NCBI RefSeq assembly: GCF_004138335.1
Contig: NZ_RYFW01000003.1
Location: 744,001-808,000 of the forward strand
Direction: 5' to 3'
DNA from: Peristeroidobacter agariperforans
GTDB lineage: Bacteria; Pseudomonadota; Gammaproteobacteria; Steroidobacterales; Steroidobacteraceae
Length of the DNA: 64,000 nucleotides
Position 1 is the stretch's first letter; each line of letters opens with the position of its first letter. Below the pieces are notes generated by a model. The model saw only the letters and a list, made by a program, of their open reading frames with translations, was not told the origin of the DNA and did no database searches. The position numbers and the translations under genes were made by a program. Below are positions 56,208-64,000 of this stretch, one piece after another.

Positions 56208-56229
56208 GCTGCCCCGTCGTTGGAGCAGC
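56208..56229 (-). promoter_or_regulatory. Hexaloop hairpin at the 5' end of the nirB leader
   Basis: An 8-bp stem GCTGCTCC/GGGGCAGC encloses the six-base loop AACGAC. A at loop position 1 and G at position 4 are the features described for ANTAR-protein RNA targets. It would begin about 8 nt after the predicted start of transcription. No intrinsic terminator follows before nirB. Confidence 0.5.
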
Positions 56230-56246
56230 CAAGATGTGCTCGATGT

Positions 56247-56262
56247 TGCAAGCGCTATGCCA
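56247..56262 (-). promoter_or_regulatory. Sigma-54 promoter for nirB-nirD/FAD-nasA
   Basis: On the minus strand TGGCAT-N5-TTGCA gives the -24 GG and -12 GC dinucleotides at 10-bp spacing. There is one mismatch to TGGCAC-N5-TTGCA. Transcription should begin near 56236, leaving a leader of about 145 nt. Confidence 0.68.
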
Positions 56263-56305
56263 CGATGTTCCGGCTGCACTTGGGCTGCGTTTGCCGCCGT
56301 CGCGA

Positions 56306-56362
56306 GCACCGGTTTGCGCAGATGTGGTGCGTGCGCTGCGCAGAGCGCACTTAAAGTGGTGC
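56306..56362. promoter_or_regulatory. GCACC/GGTGC half-site cluster between divergent sigma-54 promoters
   Basis: GCACC (56306-56310), TGGTGC (56325-56330), GCAC (56347-56350) and GGTGC (56358-56362) lie between the nirB and nasT promoters at enhancer distance from both. The last pair, with CACTTAAAGTG, is one base longer than the ideal NtrC palindrome, so the assignment is tentative. The rest of the 342-bp nirB-nasT gap holds only the two promoters and the nirB leader. Confidence 0.42.
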
Positions 56363-56403
56363 GAATTGCGCCGCGCCTCCTCATAGTGCAAGGGTTGTCG
56401 GAG

Positions 56404-56419
56404 TGGCACAGGCATTGCA
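56404..56419 (+). promoter_or_regulatory. Sigma-54 promoter for nasT-nasS
   Basis: TGGCAC-N5-TTGCA is a perfect core match to the -24/-12 consensus. The predicted transcription start is near 56430, only about four bases before the nasT ATG, so this transcript would be nearly leaderless. Confidence 0.75.
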
Positions 56420-56433
56420 CTCCTTATGATTCG

Positions 56434-57039
56434 ATGCCCGAAGCCAGGTCCAAAACCGAGCCCTCTCTGCGCGTTCTGATCGTCGATCAGAACGTCATGC
56501 GTGCCAGCATTCTTGAAGAAGGCTTGCGCGAGGGGGGCTATCACAACGTGACGGTGCTGCGTGAGATGCACAACCTCATGCGCCGGATCGTCGACATCGA
56601 TCCGGAAGTCATCGTCATCGACCTGGAGAATCCCAACCGCGACGTGCTGGAGCAGATGTTCCAGGTCTCGCGCGTCGTGCGCCGGCCCATCGCCATGTTC
56701 GTCGATCGCTCCGACACGGACATGATCGCCGCGGCCGTCGATGCCGGCGTCGGCTCCTATGTGGTCGACGGTTTGAAGAAGGAGCGCGTGAAGGCCGTGC
56801 TCGACATGGCGATCAGTCGTTTCCACGCCTTCAACAAGCTGCGCGAAGAGCTCGACAGTGCGCGCCAGGCGCTGGATGAACGCAAGATCGTGGATCGGGC
56901 CAAAGGCATCCTGATGAAACAGCGAGGTATGAGCGAGGAGGCGGCTTATGCGCTGCTGCGAAAGGCGGCGATGAACGAGAACCGCCGGCTCAGCGAGGTG
57001 GCGCAAAGCGTCGTGACTGCGTCGAGTTTGTTGAAATGA
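56434..57039 (+). CDS. nasT: ANTAR-domain response regulator/antiterminator NasT
   Basis: This 201-residue RNA-binding regulator has an N-terminal receiver-like domain (LRVLIVDQNVMRASILEEGL; putative phosphoacceptor Asp63 in VIVIDLENP). One residue of the usual acidic pair is replaced (Asp18-Gln19). The C-terminal ANTAR domain reads RKIVDRAKGILMKQRGMSEEAAYALLRKAAM. NasT proteins bind paired hairpins in leader RNA and prevent termination when nitrate releases them from NasS. ATG 56434 begins the receiver; the frame upstream runs into promoter DNA. nasS overlaps its end by 4 bp. Confidence 0.94.
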   Translation: MPEARSKTEPSLRVLIVDQNVMRASILEEGLREGGYHNVTVLREMHNLMRRIVDIDPEVIVIDLENPNRDVLEQMFQVSRVVRRPIAMFVDRSDTDMIAAAVDAGVGSYVVDGLKKERVKAVLDMAISRFHAFNKLREELDSARQALDERKIVDRAKGILMKQRGMSEEAAYALLRKAAMNENRRLSEVAQSVVTASSLLK

Positions 57040-58196
57040 ATGACGTGACCACGGTCGTCGGTTTCATTCCCTTGATGGATTGCGCGCCGCTGGCGGTCGC
57101 GGTCGAGAAGGGTTTCGCCGCGGAAGAAGGCCTGGACCTGCGGCTGGTGCGCGAAACGTCCTGGGCGAACATTCGCGACCGCGTCGTCGTCGGTCACTTC
57201 GATGCTGCCCACATGCTCGGGCCAATGGCCATCGCGTCGACACTCGGCGTCGGACATCTCAAAGTGCCGATGGCCGCGCCCCTGTCGCTGGGTCTCGGCG
57301 GCAATGCGATTACCGTATCTTTGCGCGTGTGGGACTTGATGGTTGCGGAAGGCGCGGCGCTGTCGGCCGGTCCGCGTGCGCTCGGTGAAGCACTCCGAAA
57401 TGTCGTGCGTGCGCGGGAGCGGGCGAACAAGCAGTCGTTCACGTTCGCGATGGTCTATCCGTTCTCCGCACATAATTATGAGCTGCGCTACTGGCTGGCC
57501 GCTTCGGGCATCGATCCGGATCGCGATGTCAGGCTGGTGGTGATACCGCCGCCCTTGCTCGTCGACGCCATGCGCGAAGGGCAGATCGATGGCTTCTGCG
57601 TCGGCGAGCCCTGGAACAGTCTTGCCGTCTCTGTGGGTGTCGGTTGTATCGCTTTGCCGACAACTGCTATCTGGCCGTTGAGTCCGGAGAAGGTGTTGGG
57701 GTGCCGGCTCGAATGGACCCAGCGACATCCGGATCGTCTGCGGGCGCTGGTGCGCTCCTTATATAAGTCCGCGCTCTGGTGTGAGCGCCCCGAGAACCAC
57801 CTGGAGCTGGCGCGTTTGCTGGCTGAGCCGCGCTTCGTCGGTGCACCGGCGGAGATTCTGTTGCGTGGCCTGTCGAATCGCCTGTACCTGCAACGGGGCA
57901 GTGAGGCGGAGCACTTGTCGCAGTTCTACTTGTCTGCGTCGCAGGCCGCGACGTTCCCCTGGGTGAGTCATGCACTGTGGTTCTACTCGCAGATGGTGCG
58001 CTGGGGACAGGTTGCTTTCGACCCCGAGCATGTCGCGCAAGTGCGGGCGACGTATCGGCCGGATCTGTATCGCCTGGCCCTGGGCGAAACAACAAATATT
58101 CCCTCTGCAGATACCAAGCTCGACGCGCTCTTCGACGGCGTGCGCTTCGATTCGGACGATCTGCCTGCCTATCTGAAACTCAACGCCAATCCCTGA
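57036..58196 (+). CDS. nasS: Nitrate sensor NasS (NrtA-like, cytosolic)
   Basis: The 386-residue periplasmic-binding-protein fold has no signal peptide, so it stays in the cytosol, as NasS sensors do. It shares segments with the NrtA encoded next: [26 protein letters not shown] and VGFIPLMDCAPLAVAVEKGF. NasS is expected to hold NasT inactive and release it on binding nitrate. The ATG overlaps the nasT stop (ATGA), which suits a 1:1 complex. It is about as long as the nitrate-binding part of NrtA. Confidence 0.92.
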   Translation: MNDVTTVVGFIPLMDCAPLAVAVEKGFAAEEGLDLRLVRETSWANIRDRVVVGHFDAAHMLGPMAIASTLGVGHLKVPMAAPLSLGLGGNAITVSLRVWDLMVAEGAALSAGPRALGEALRNVVRARERANKQSFTFAMVYPFSAHNYELRYWLAASGIDPDRDVRLVVIPPPLLVDAMREGQIDGFCVGEPWNSLAVSVGVGCIALPTTAIWPLSPEKVLGCRLEWTQRHPDRLRALVRSLYKSALWCERPENHLELARLLAEPRFVGAPAEILLRGLSNRLYLQRGSEAEHLSQFYLSASQAATFPWVSHALWFYSQMVRWGQVAFDPEHVAQVRATYRPDLYRLALGETTNIPSADTKLDALFDGVRFDSDDLPAYLKLNANP

Positions 58197-58201
58197 TCGG
58201 C

Positions 58202-58218
58202 TGCACGCCCATCGTGCA
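58202..58218. promoter_or_regulatory. NtrC-like palindrome upstream of nrtA
   Basis: TGCAC-N7-GTGCA matches the outer positions of the NtrC site TGCACC-N5-GGTGCA. The two inner bases differ (G and C in place of C and G). It lies about 110 bp upstream of the sigma-54 -24 element, a normal enhancer distance. Confidence 0.55.
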
Positions 58219-58324
58219 ACTGTTGTGAATGTTTGCTCCGTCGCGGCCCAGCGGCGTCGGAAGTTTGTTTGCTCCGGATTCGCAAGTCGCTGACTTTTCG
58301 GGAACATGCGCTCGAGTGTGGCGC

Positions 58325-58340
58325 TGGCACGGTCGTTGCA
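58325..58340 (+). promoter_or_regulatory. Sigma-54 promoter for nrtA-nrtB-nrtCD
   Basis: TGGCAC-GGTCG-TTGCA is a perfect match to the -24/-12 core, including the G after TGGCAC. The predicted transcription start is near 58351, so the mRNA has a structured leader of about 145 nt. Confidence 0.8.
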
Positions 58341-58350
58341 ATCCTGAGAA

Positions 58351-58495
58351 ACAACGGGACGATTCGTCGCCCCGCATCGGCCGGCCCAACAGCGGGCTTG
58401 CCAGGCAACGCCGCCGACTCCACTGCACGCCACGCGCGTGCACTGAAGTCGGCGGCGTTTTTTTTTGGCCTGAATCTTTCGGAGTGACGGAGCCC
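58351..58495 (+). promoter_or_regulatory. Nitrate-responsive leader RNA (NasT antitermination target)
   Basis: The predicted leader begins with a 7-bp hairpin at 58355-58374 (one A-C mismatch; loop ATTCGT, or a UUCG tetraloop if the next pair closes). A second hairpin follows at 58379-58402 with hexaloop AACAGC. A short GGC-AACGCC-GCC hairpin (58404-58415) has A1/G4 in the loop and overlaps the 5' arm of the terminator, so the two could exclude each other. Paired hexaloop hairpins before a terminator are the known ANTAR arrangement; which pair NasT uses here is not certain. Confidence 0.65.
58407..58466 (+). terminator. Intrinsic terminator in the nrtA leader
   Basis: A 13-bp outer stem AACGCCGCCGACT/AGTCGGCGGCGTT encloses an inner stem TGCACGC/GCGTGCA and is followed by nine T residues. 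It sits between the sigma-54 promoter and the nrtA ribosome binding site, so it must be bypassed for expression. Confidence 0.9.
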
Positions 58496-59881
58496 ATGCT
58501 GAAAAAGATACTTCGAGCTTGCGCGATCGCCGCCGCTGCGTTGAGTGCGGCGCACGCGACAGCAGCGGAGCTCGAGCTGGAGAAGGAGCAGCTGAAGATC
58601 GGCTTCATCAAGCTCACCGATATGGCGCCGCTCGCCATCGCGTATGAGAAAGGCTTCTTCGAGGATGAAGGGCTGTATGTAACGCTCGAACCGCAGGCGA
58701 ACTGGAAGGTCATTCTGGACCGAGTCATCACCGGCGAGCTCGATGGCGCGCACATGCTCGCCGGACAGCCGCTCGGTGCGGCGGTCGGGTTCGGTACGAA
58801 AGCCGACATCGTCACCTCGTTCAGCATGGATCTGAATGGCAACGCGACCACCGTATCGAACGAGGTCTGGAATCTGATGAAGCCGCGTTTGCCCACTGAC
58901 GCGCAGGGCAAGCCGGTTCATCCCATCAAGGCGGACGCACTCAAGCCTGCCGTCGATGCATTCAGGGCGTCGGGCAAGCCATTCAAGATGGCGATGGTAT
59001 TTCCTGTGTCCACGCACAACTACGAGCTGCGCTACTGGCTTGCGGCCGGCGGACTGCACCCGGGGTTCTATTCGCCGACCGATGTGTCGGGCCAGATCAA
59101 GGCCGATGTATTTCTTTCCGTGACGCCGCCGCCGCAAATGCCGGCGGCCCTGGAGGCGGGCACGGTCCATGGCTATTGCGTCGGTGAGCCGTGGAATCAG
59201 CAAGCCATCTTCAAAGGCGTCGGCGTTCCGATCGTTACCGACCTGGAAATCTGGAAGAACAATCCGGAGAAAGTGTTCGGTGTCACGCGTGCCTGGGCGG
59301 AGAAACATCCGAATACCCATCTCGCGATGCTCAAGGCGCTGATCCGCGCCGGTCAGTGGCTCGATGCAAACGACGGTGCGAATCGCAAGGAAGCGGCGCA
59401 GATCCTGTCGCGTCCGGAGTACGTTGGCGCCGATTACCGCGTGATCGCCAACAGCATGACAGGCACATTCGAGTTTGGACGCGGCGACAAGCGCAGCGTG
59501 CCTGACTTCAATGTGTTCTTCCGTTACTACGCAACGTATCCGTACTACAGCGATGCGGTGTGGTTTCTGACGCAAATGCGCCGCTGGGGGCAGATCCCGC
59601 TGAGCCAGACGGATCAGTGGTATCACGAAATGGCGAAGAAGGTGTACCTCACCGAGCCCTATCTGCGGGCGGCGCGCCTGCTGATCGAAGAAAAGAAGGC
59701 GAAGCAGGATGACTTTCCCTGGAATAGCGATGGCTACCGTCCGCCGACCAGGGAATTCATCGATGGCGTCGAGTACGACGGTCGCAAGCCCAATGATTAT
59801 CTGCAGAAGCTCACCATCGGGCTGAAGCAGGGCCAGGCGGTTGCGAGCGGCAACATTGTGACCAAGCAGGGAGCCACCTGA
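58496..59881 (+). CDS. nrtA: Nitrate ABC transporter substrate-binding protein NrtA
   Basis: The 461-residue binding protein has a signal peptide ([19 protein letters not shown]); no lipobox is evident, so it is probably a soluble periplasmic protein. CmpA/NrtA-type motifs include [49 protein letters not shown] and [14 protein letters not shown]. It binds nitrate for the NrtB permease. ATG 58496 follows GGAG at 58481-58484. Its stop overlaps the nrtB start (TGATG). Confidence 0.94.
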   Translation: MLKKILRACAIAAAALSAAHATAAELELEKEQLKIGFIKLTDMAPLAIAYEKGFFEDEGLYVTLEPQANWKVILDRVITGELDGAHMLAGQPLGAAVGFGTKADIVTSFSMDLNGNATTVSNEVWNLMKPRLPTDAQGKPVHPIKADALKPAVDAFRASGKPFKMAMVFPVSTHNYELRYWLAAGGLHPGFYSPTDVSGQIKADVFLSVTPPPQMPAALEAGTVHGYCVGEPWNQQAIFKGVGVPIVTDLEIWKNNPEKVFGVTRAWAEKHPNTHLAMLKALIRAGQWLDANDGANRKEAAQILSRPEYVGADYRVIANSMTGTFEFGRGDKRSVPDFNVFFRYYATYPYYSDAVWFLTQMRRWGQIPLSQTDQWYHEMAKKVYLTEPYLRAARLLIEEKKAKQDDFPWNSDGYRPPTREFIDGVEYDGRKPNDYLQKLTIGLKQGQAVASGNIVTKQGAT

Positions 59882-60909
59882 TGTCTGCGTCGCCCATGGT
59901 CATCCCGCGGGAGCCACCATCTTCTGCGAGCGAGGCGAAGACAGTTCCGCCTCCGCCAGCTGCGAAGGTGAGAGCAAAGCAATCGCTGTGGCTCGAACGC
60001 CTGTGGCGGCAAGTGGGCATTCCGATGCTCGCGATTGCCATATTCCTGTTCGCCTGGAGCCAGGCGGCCAGTCGCATCCAAACCAGCCTCGGCCAGATCC
60101 CAGGTCCGATCGCGGTCGCGAAGCAGGCGCACAGCCTGTGGCTGGATCACCAAGCGGAACGTGAGAAGGCTGCGGCGTTCTACGAGCGGCAGGAGAAGCG
60201 CAACGCCGCCAGGCTGGCGAAAGATCCAAATGCCGAGATAAAACCGGTGAAGTACACGGGCAAGCCGACGTACATCGATCAGATCCTGACCAGCCTGAAG
60301 ACGGTGTTCACCGGATTTCTGCTAGCGACGCTGGTGGCGGTGCCGCTCGGCATCCTTTGCGGGCTGAGCACGACGATCAACGCGTCGTTGAACCTGTTGA
60401 TCCAGATCTTCAAGCCCGTCTCGCCGCTCGCCTGGCTGCCATTGGTGACGATCATCGTCAGTGCAGTCTATGTGACCGCGGACCCGATGTTCGAAAAGTC
60501 GTTCCTGATCTCGTCGATCACGGTAACCCTGTGCTCGCTGTGGCCGACATTGATCAATACCGGCGTCGGCGTGAACTCGATCGATCGCGATCTGCTCAAC
60601 GTCGCGCGCGTGCTGCAGCTGAAGTGGACCACCAAGCTGTTCAAACTCGTGCTGCCGTCGTCATTGCCGTTGATCTTCACCGGCATGCGGCTGTCGCTGG
60701 GAGTGGGCTGGATGGTGCTGATCGCGGCCGAGATGCTGGCGCAGAATCCTGGTCTAGGAAAATTCGTGTGGGATGAGTTTCAGAACGGCAGCTCCGATTC
60801 GCTGGCGCGGTTGATGGTCGCGGTGCTCACCATCGGGATCATCGGCTTCCTGCTCGATCGCGTCATGCACACGCTGCAGAGCCTGCTCGACTTCGGTGTG
60901 CGTCGCTAA
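59881..60909 (+). CDS. nrtB: Nitrate ABC transporter permease NrtB
   Basis: The 342-residue inner-membrane permease has an N-terminal membrane helix ([17 protein letters not shown]). A charged linker of about 60 residues follows ([23 protein letters not shown]), then the permease domain with the ABC-coupling region [22 protein letters not shown]. The SsuC/TauC/NrtB family is clear; nitrate specificity comes from nrtA next to it. The charged linker is longer than in cyanobacterial NrtB. nrtC/D follows after 10 bp. Confidence 0.93.
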   Translation: MSASPMVIPREPPSSASEAKTVPPPPAAKVRAKQSLWLERLWRQVGIPMLAIAIFLFAWSQAASRIQTSLGQIPGPIAVAKQAHSLWLDHQAEREKAAAFYERQEKRNAARLAKDPNAEIKPVKYTGKPTYIDQILTSLKTVFTGFLLATLVAVPLGILCGLSTTINASLNLLIQIFKPVSPLAWLPLVTIIVSAVYVTADPMFEKSFLISSITVTLCSLWPTLINTGVGVNSIDRDLLNVARVLQLKWTTKLFKLVLPSSLPLIFTGMRLSLGVGWMVLIAAEMLAQNPGLGKFVWDEFQNGSSDSLARLMVAVLTIGIIGFLLDRVMHTLQSLLDFGVRR

Positions 60910-60919
60910 GGAGGTCGCC

Positions 60920-62596
60920 ATGTCATTTCTGCAACTCAAAGGCGTAGCAAAGAACTACGGCTCGGGGGAGCAACAGGCCGAGGTGCTCAGTGACGTTAAC
61001 TTGAGCATCGCAGAGGGCGAGTTCGTCGCCATCGTCGGCTTTTCAGGCAGCGGCAAAACCACGTTGATCTCGACCATCGCCGGCCTGATCCAGCCGGATG
61101 CAGGCGAGGTGCTGTTCCAGGGCCGGCCCGTCAGCGGGCCAGCGCCGGATCGGGGCGTGGTATTTCAAAATTATTCATTGCTGCCATTGTTGACGGTCCA
61201 GAGTAACGTCGCTCTGGCCGTCGACAGCGTGTTTCCCAAGTGGTCGGCCGAGCAGCGGCACGCGCACGTTCGCAAATACATCGAGATGGTCGGCCTGACT
61301 CACGCAGTCGATCGTCGGCCCGCGGAGTTGTCGGGGGGCATGCGTCAGCGTGTCGCGGTGGCGAGAGCTTTGGCAATGGATCCCAAGGTGCTGCTGCTCG
61401 ATGAGCCGTTGTCAGCGTTGGATGCGCTCACACGCTCACGCCTGCAGGACGAGATCGAAGCCATCTGGGAGCGCCAACGCAAGACGGTCATCCTAGTAAC
61501 CAACGATGTGGATGAGGCGCTGTTGCTGGCAGATCGCATCATCGCGCTCGAGCCCGGCCCGCGAGCGACACTGGGGCGTGAGTTCAAAGTCGATCTGCCG
61601 CGTCCGCGCGATCGGATGGCGGTCAACGAAGATGGCTCCTATCGACGGCTCCGCGCACAGATCTCTCAGTACTTGATGAGCTTGAGCCGGCAGCGTGGCG
61701 CTGCCGCCAGCACTACGCGAGCGTTGCCAGCGATTGTTCCAATCGAACCGCCTGTGCCGAAGACCATGCGCAAGGCAACGCGGCCGAAGCCCGCCGAGAA
61801 TGTCGATAAGTTCGTCGAGTTCTACGATGTCACCAAGGTCTACCCGACCCCGAAGGGGCCGCTGACCGTCGTCGATCGATTCCAGCTCGATATTCGCAAG
61901 GGTGAGTTCATTTCACTCATCGGGCATTCGGGCTGCGGTAAGTCGACGGTACTGTCCATGGTGGCGGGGCTGAGCGAGGTTTCCGGCGGCGGCATCACCC
62001 TGGATGCTCGCGAAGTCACATCTGCCGGTCCCGATCGTGGCGTCGTCTTTCAAGCGCCGAGTCTCTTGCCGTGGCTGACCGCTCGCGAGAATGTCGAGCT
62101 GGGCGTGAATCGCGTGTACCCGCACGCCAGCGAGCAGGAACGAAACGACATCGTCGAGTACTACCTGGCGCGCGTCGGCTTGGGCGACGTGCTCGAGAAG
62201 AAGGCGAGTGAGTTGTCGAACGGGATGAAACAACGGGTCGGTCTGGCCCGGGCGTTTGCGCTTTCGCCAAAGTTGCTTCTATTGGATGAGCCGTTCGGCA
62301 TGCTCGATGCGCTGACGCGCTGGGAGCTGCAGGAAGTGCTCATGGAAGTCTGGAAGCGCAATAAAGTGACTGCCATCTGCGTTACGCACGACGTGGACGA
62401 AGCCATTCTGCTGGCCGATCGCGTGGTGATGATGACCAACGGTCCGCATGCGCGGATCGGGCGGATCATGCAGATCGATCTGCCGCGGCCGCGGACGCGC
62501 AAGCAGTTACTGGAGCACCCGATGTACTACCACTATCGGAACGAGCTCCTGGCATTTCTAGAATCTTGCGGGCGCCAGCAGACGCACGCCGCATAA
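60920..62596 (+). CDS. Fused double-ATPase subunit of the nitrate transporter (NrtC/NrtD-type)
   Basis: The 558-residue protein contains two complete ABC ATPase domains in one chain. Domain 1: Walker [10 protein letters not shown] (near 39), signature LSGGMRQR (near 136), Walker [13 protein letters not shown]. Domain 2: Walker [10 protein letters not shown] (near 334), signature changed to LSNGMKQR (near 432), Walker [14 protein letters not shown] Pro/Ala-rich linker of about 40 residues separates them. In cyanobacteria the two ATPases are separate proteins. An AAGGAGG site fixes the ATG at 60920. Confidence 0.93.
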   Translation: MSFLQLKGVAKNYGSGEQQAEVLSDVNLSIAEGEFVAIVGFSGSGKTTLISTIAGLIQPDAGEVLFQGRPVSGPAPDRGVVFQNYSLLPLLTVQSNVALAVDSVFPKWSAEQRHAHVRKYIEMVGLTHAVDRRPAELSGGMRQRVAVARALAMDPKVLLLDEPLSALDALTRSRLQDEIEAIWERQRKTVILVTNDVDEALLLADRIIALEPGPRATLGREFKVDLPRPRDRMAVNEDGSYRRLRAQISQYLMSLSRQRGAAASTTRALPAIVPIEPPVPKTMRKATRPKPAENVDKFVEFYDVTKVYPTPKGPLTVVDRFQLDIRKGEFISLIGHSGCGKSTVLSMVAGLSEVSGGGITLDAREVTSAGPDRGVVFQAPSLLPWLTARENVELGVNRVYPHASEQERNDIVEYYLARVGLGDVLEKKASELSNGMKQRVGLARAFALSPKLLLLDEPFGMLDALTRWELQEVLMEVWKRNKVTAICVTHDVDEAILLADRVVMMTNGPHARIGRIMQIDLPRPRTRKQLLEHPMYYHYRNELLAFLESCGRQQTHAA

Positions 62597-62629
62597 TCGG
62601 TCAACAAGCGCTCTCGGAGGGCGAAAACA

Positions 62630-63901
62630 ATGCGTTCATGGGGTCAACGAAGTGGCTTGGGCGTGGGCATGGTGCTGGCGATGGCAGCTCCAGGCTCGAC
62701 CCATGCCGGGGATTTCGGTGTTCTGGGCGGCGCGCTGAGCGAGTCGAAGCCGATTTTCGATGCGCGGCTCCGTTACGAGGGCGTGGATCAAACGCCATTG
62801 GCGGAGGAGGCGGACGCCGAAACATTGCGCCTGCGCCTCGGTTTCGAAACCGGCAAAGCATGGAACACGACCTTCCTGGCCGAAGGCGAAGTGATCACCG
62901 AGCTGGCCGGTCGCTATCGTGACGATCCGGCGCGTCCCCGCAATCTCAACTATCCGGTCATCACCGATCCGGAGAGTGAGGAGATCAACCGGTTGCAGTT
63001 GGTGAATACGTCGTTGCCTGGCACGACGATGACGCTCGGTCGACAGCGCATCGTACTCGACGACCAGCGCTTCGTAGGCATCTCTCCCTGGCGCCAGAAC
63101 GAGCAAACGTTCGACGCCGTGCGCATCGTCAACAAGCCAACGACGGCGCTCACCCTGGACGCGACCTACTTGAACCAGGTCAATCGCATCTTCGGCCGTG
63201 AGTCGCCGCAAGGTCGGTATCAGGGCGACGGCGTGCTCGCGAATGCCGCCTATCAGTTCGGATTCGGCAAGCTCAGCGCATTTGGATACTGGCTCGACTT
63301 CGATCATCTGAATGGCGTGCCGGTGGCACTGGATCCAGTGCGAGTATCCAGCGAGACGTTTGGCGGGAGGCTCGCGGGCGAGCGTCCGTTGAGTAAGCTC
63401 AAGATGGCGTACGCGGCGACGTTCGCGCGGCAGAGCGACTACGGCAGCAACCCGCTCAGCTTCGATCTCGACTACTACTCGGTCGAATTGACCGGCACGT
63501 ATCGCCAATACAGCCTGACGTTGGGGCAGGAAGTGATGGAGGGCAACGGCACGGTCGGCTTCTCGACGCCACTGGCGACCATGCACAAGTTCCACGGCTG
63601 GGCCGACAAGTTCCTGACGACACCCGTCAATGGGATCGACGATAAATATGTGAGCGTCGGCTATCTCGCCAAGGGCGTGGCGATGTTGGACACGCTGTCT
63701 GCAACCGTCGTGTATCGCAACTTCGAGTCGGAGCGACTGTCGCAGGATCTGGGCGAGGAGGTCGATCTGCAGTTGCAGGGCAAGTATCAGCGCTTCGTCG
63801 GCTTACTCAAGGTCGCGCTATACGAAGCACACGAAGGGCAGACGCCCGCCGCGTATCAGGACACGACGAAGTTCTGGGCGCAGCTCGAGTACGTTTGGTA
63901 A
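62630..63901 (+). CDS. Outer-membrane porin, alginate-export-like beta barrel
   Basis: The 423-residue protein has a signal peptide (GVGMVLAMAAPGSTHAG). The mature part reads as alternating beta strands (FDARLRYEGVDQT, LRLRLGFETGKAWNTTFLAEGEV) of the AlgE/alginate_exp porin type, and it ends in aromatic Tyr-Val-Trp, as outer-membrane barrels do. GGAGGG precedes the ATG. It lies 33 bp after the nitrate transporter genes on the same strand, so it is likely part of the operon and may pass nitrate or another anion; that role is inference. Confidence 0.82.
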   Translation: MRSWGQRSGLGVGMVLAMAAPGSTHAGDFGVLGGALSESKPIFDARLRYEGVDQTPLAEEADAETLRLRLGFETGKAWNTTFLAEGEVITELAGRYRDDPARPRNLNYPVITDPESEEINRLQLVNTSLPGTTMTLGRQRIVLDDQRFVGISPWRQNEQTFDAVRIVNKPTTALTLDATYLNQVNRIFGRESPQGRYQGDGVLANAAYQFGFGKLSAFGYWLDFDHLNGVPVALDPVRVSSETFGGRLAGERPLSKLKMAYAATFARQSDYGSNPLSFDLDYYSVELTGTYRQYSLTLGQEVMEGNGTVGFSTPLATMHKFHGWADKFLTTPVNGIDDKYVSVGYLAKGVAMLDTLSATVVYRNFESERLSQDLGEEVDLQLQGKYQRFVGLLKVALYEAHEGQTPAAYQDTTKFWAQLEYVW

Positions 63902-63924
63902 CGGGTCGAGCGAGGATCCTGTCG

Positions 63925-64000
63925 TCAGGCCTTGGGCGGCAGGATCTTCAGCACGGTTTCCGGCGGACGGCTGAGCACCGCGCCGAGCGGCGTAATCACG
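63925..64000 (-). CDS. Probable ArsC-family protein, 3' end only
   Basis: On the minus strand the last 25 codons of a gene are visible: VITPLGAVLSRPPETVLKIL followed by PPKA and a stop. The arrangement RPPE-x-VL-x-ILP near the C-terminus resembles arsenate reductase (ArsC/glutaredoxin type, RPSE-x-VL-x-IL). Most of the gene is outside the window, so the call is tentative. It is convergent with the porin gene. Confidence 0.5.
   Translation of the reverse strand, partial: VITPLGAVLSRPPETVLKILPPKA

Overview
This window is a GC-rich gammaproteobacterial chromosome segment. The evidence is the gene order: rpoE-rseA-rseB next to lepA-lepB-rnc-era-recO-pdxJ, mfd beside a CsiV-like gene and lolCDE, msbA-lpxK-kdsB, rne divergent from rluC, and yceD-rpmF-plsX. 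The envelope genes point to a Gram-negative cell with lipid A, Lol lipoprotein sorting and type IV pili. A lineage near Steroidobacterales, Nevskiales or Xanthomonadales would fit, but no rRNA gene is present to settle it. I saw no tRNA, rRNA, CRISPR array, insertion sequence or prophage.

Layout. 1-2360: end of the succinate dehydrogenase locus (sdhA 3' part, sdhB, sdhE, a YgfX-like gene). 2425-5158: envelope-stress sigma factor rpoE with anti-sigma genes rseA and rseB and a small glutaredoxin-like gene; a sigma-E-type promoter precedes rpoE. 5256-14740: housekeeping run lepA, lepB, a DUF4845 gene, rnc, era, recO, pdxJ, a DnaQ-like exonuclease, rlmD, nagZ. 14744-15688: a LOV-like plus GGDEF-like protein in which both modules have lost key residues. 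15689-24347: a CsiV-like gene, mfd, a small secreted protein, lolC-lolE-lolD and a DUF2062 gene. 24434-32660: comEC, exbB/exbD-type genes, msbA, lpxK, a Trm112-like gene, kdsB, a small ORF and a low-molecular-weight phosphatase. 32734-39585: rne, rluC, maf, yceD, rpmF, plsX. 39697-41180: an L,D-transpeptidase and an alanine-rich murein-lipoprotein-like gene separated by terminators. 41458-48486: a minus-strand minor-pilin operon (fimT-type, pilV, pilW, pilX, one unknown gene, pilY1, pilE). 48727-49359: lexA.

49363-63901 is a nitrate-assimilation island and the most interesting part. On the minus strand an operon encodes siroheme nitrite reductase NirB, a NirD-FAD oxidoreductase fusion and molybdenum nitrate reductase NasA. 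Divergently, nasT (ANTAR RNA-binding antiterminator) and nasS (nitrate sensor) are followed by nrtA, nrtB, a fused double-ATPase NrtC/D and an outer-membrane porin. I find three close matches to the sigma-54 -24/-12 promoter: in front of nirB (minus), nasT (plus) and nrtA (plus). NtrC-like palindromes or half sites lie nearby. The nrtA transcript would begin with small hairpins and then a strong intrinsic terminator before its ribosome binding site, which is the arrangement expected for NasT antitermination. The nirB leader also begins with a hairpin carrying an A1/G4 hexaloop, but has no intrinsic terminator.

Together these suggest a two-input circuit: nitrogen limitation acting through sigma-54/NtrC, and nitrate acting through NasS/NasT. 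It would control uptake (porin, NrtABCD) and reduction of nitrate to ammonium (NasA, NirB, NirD-FAD). The window ends with the 3' end of a probable arsC-like gene on the minus strand.
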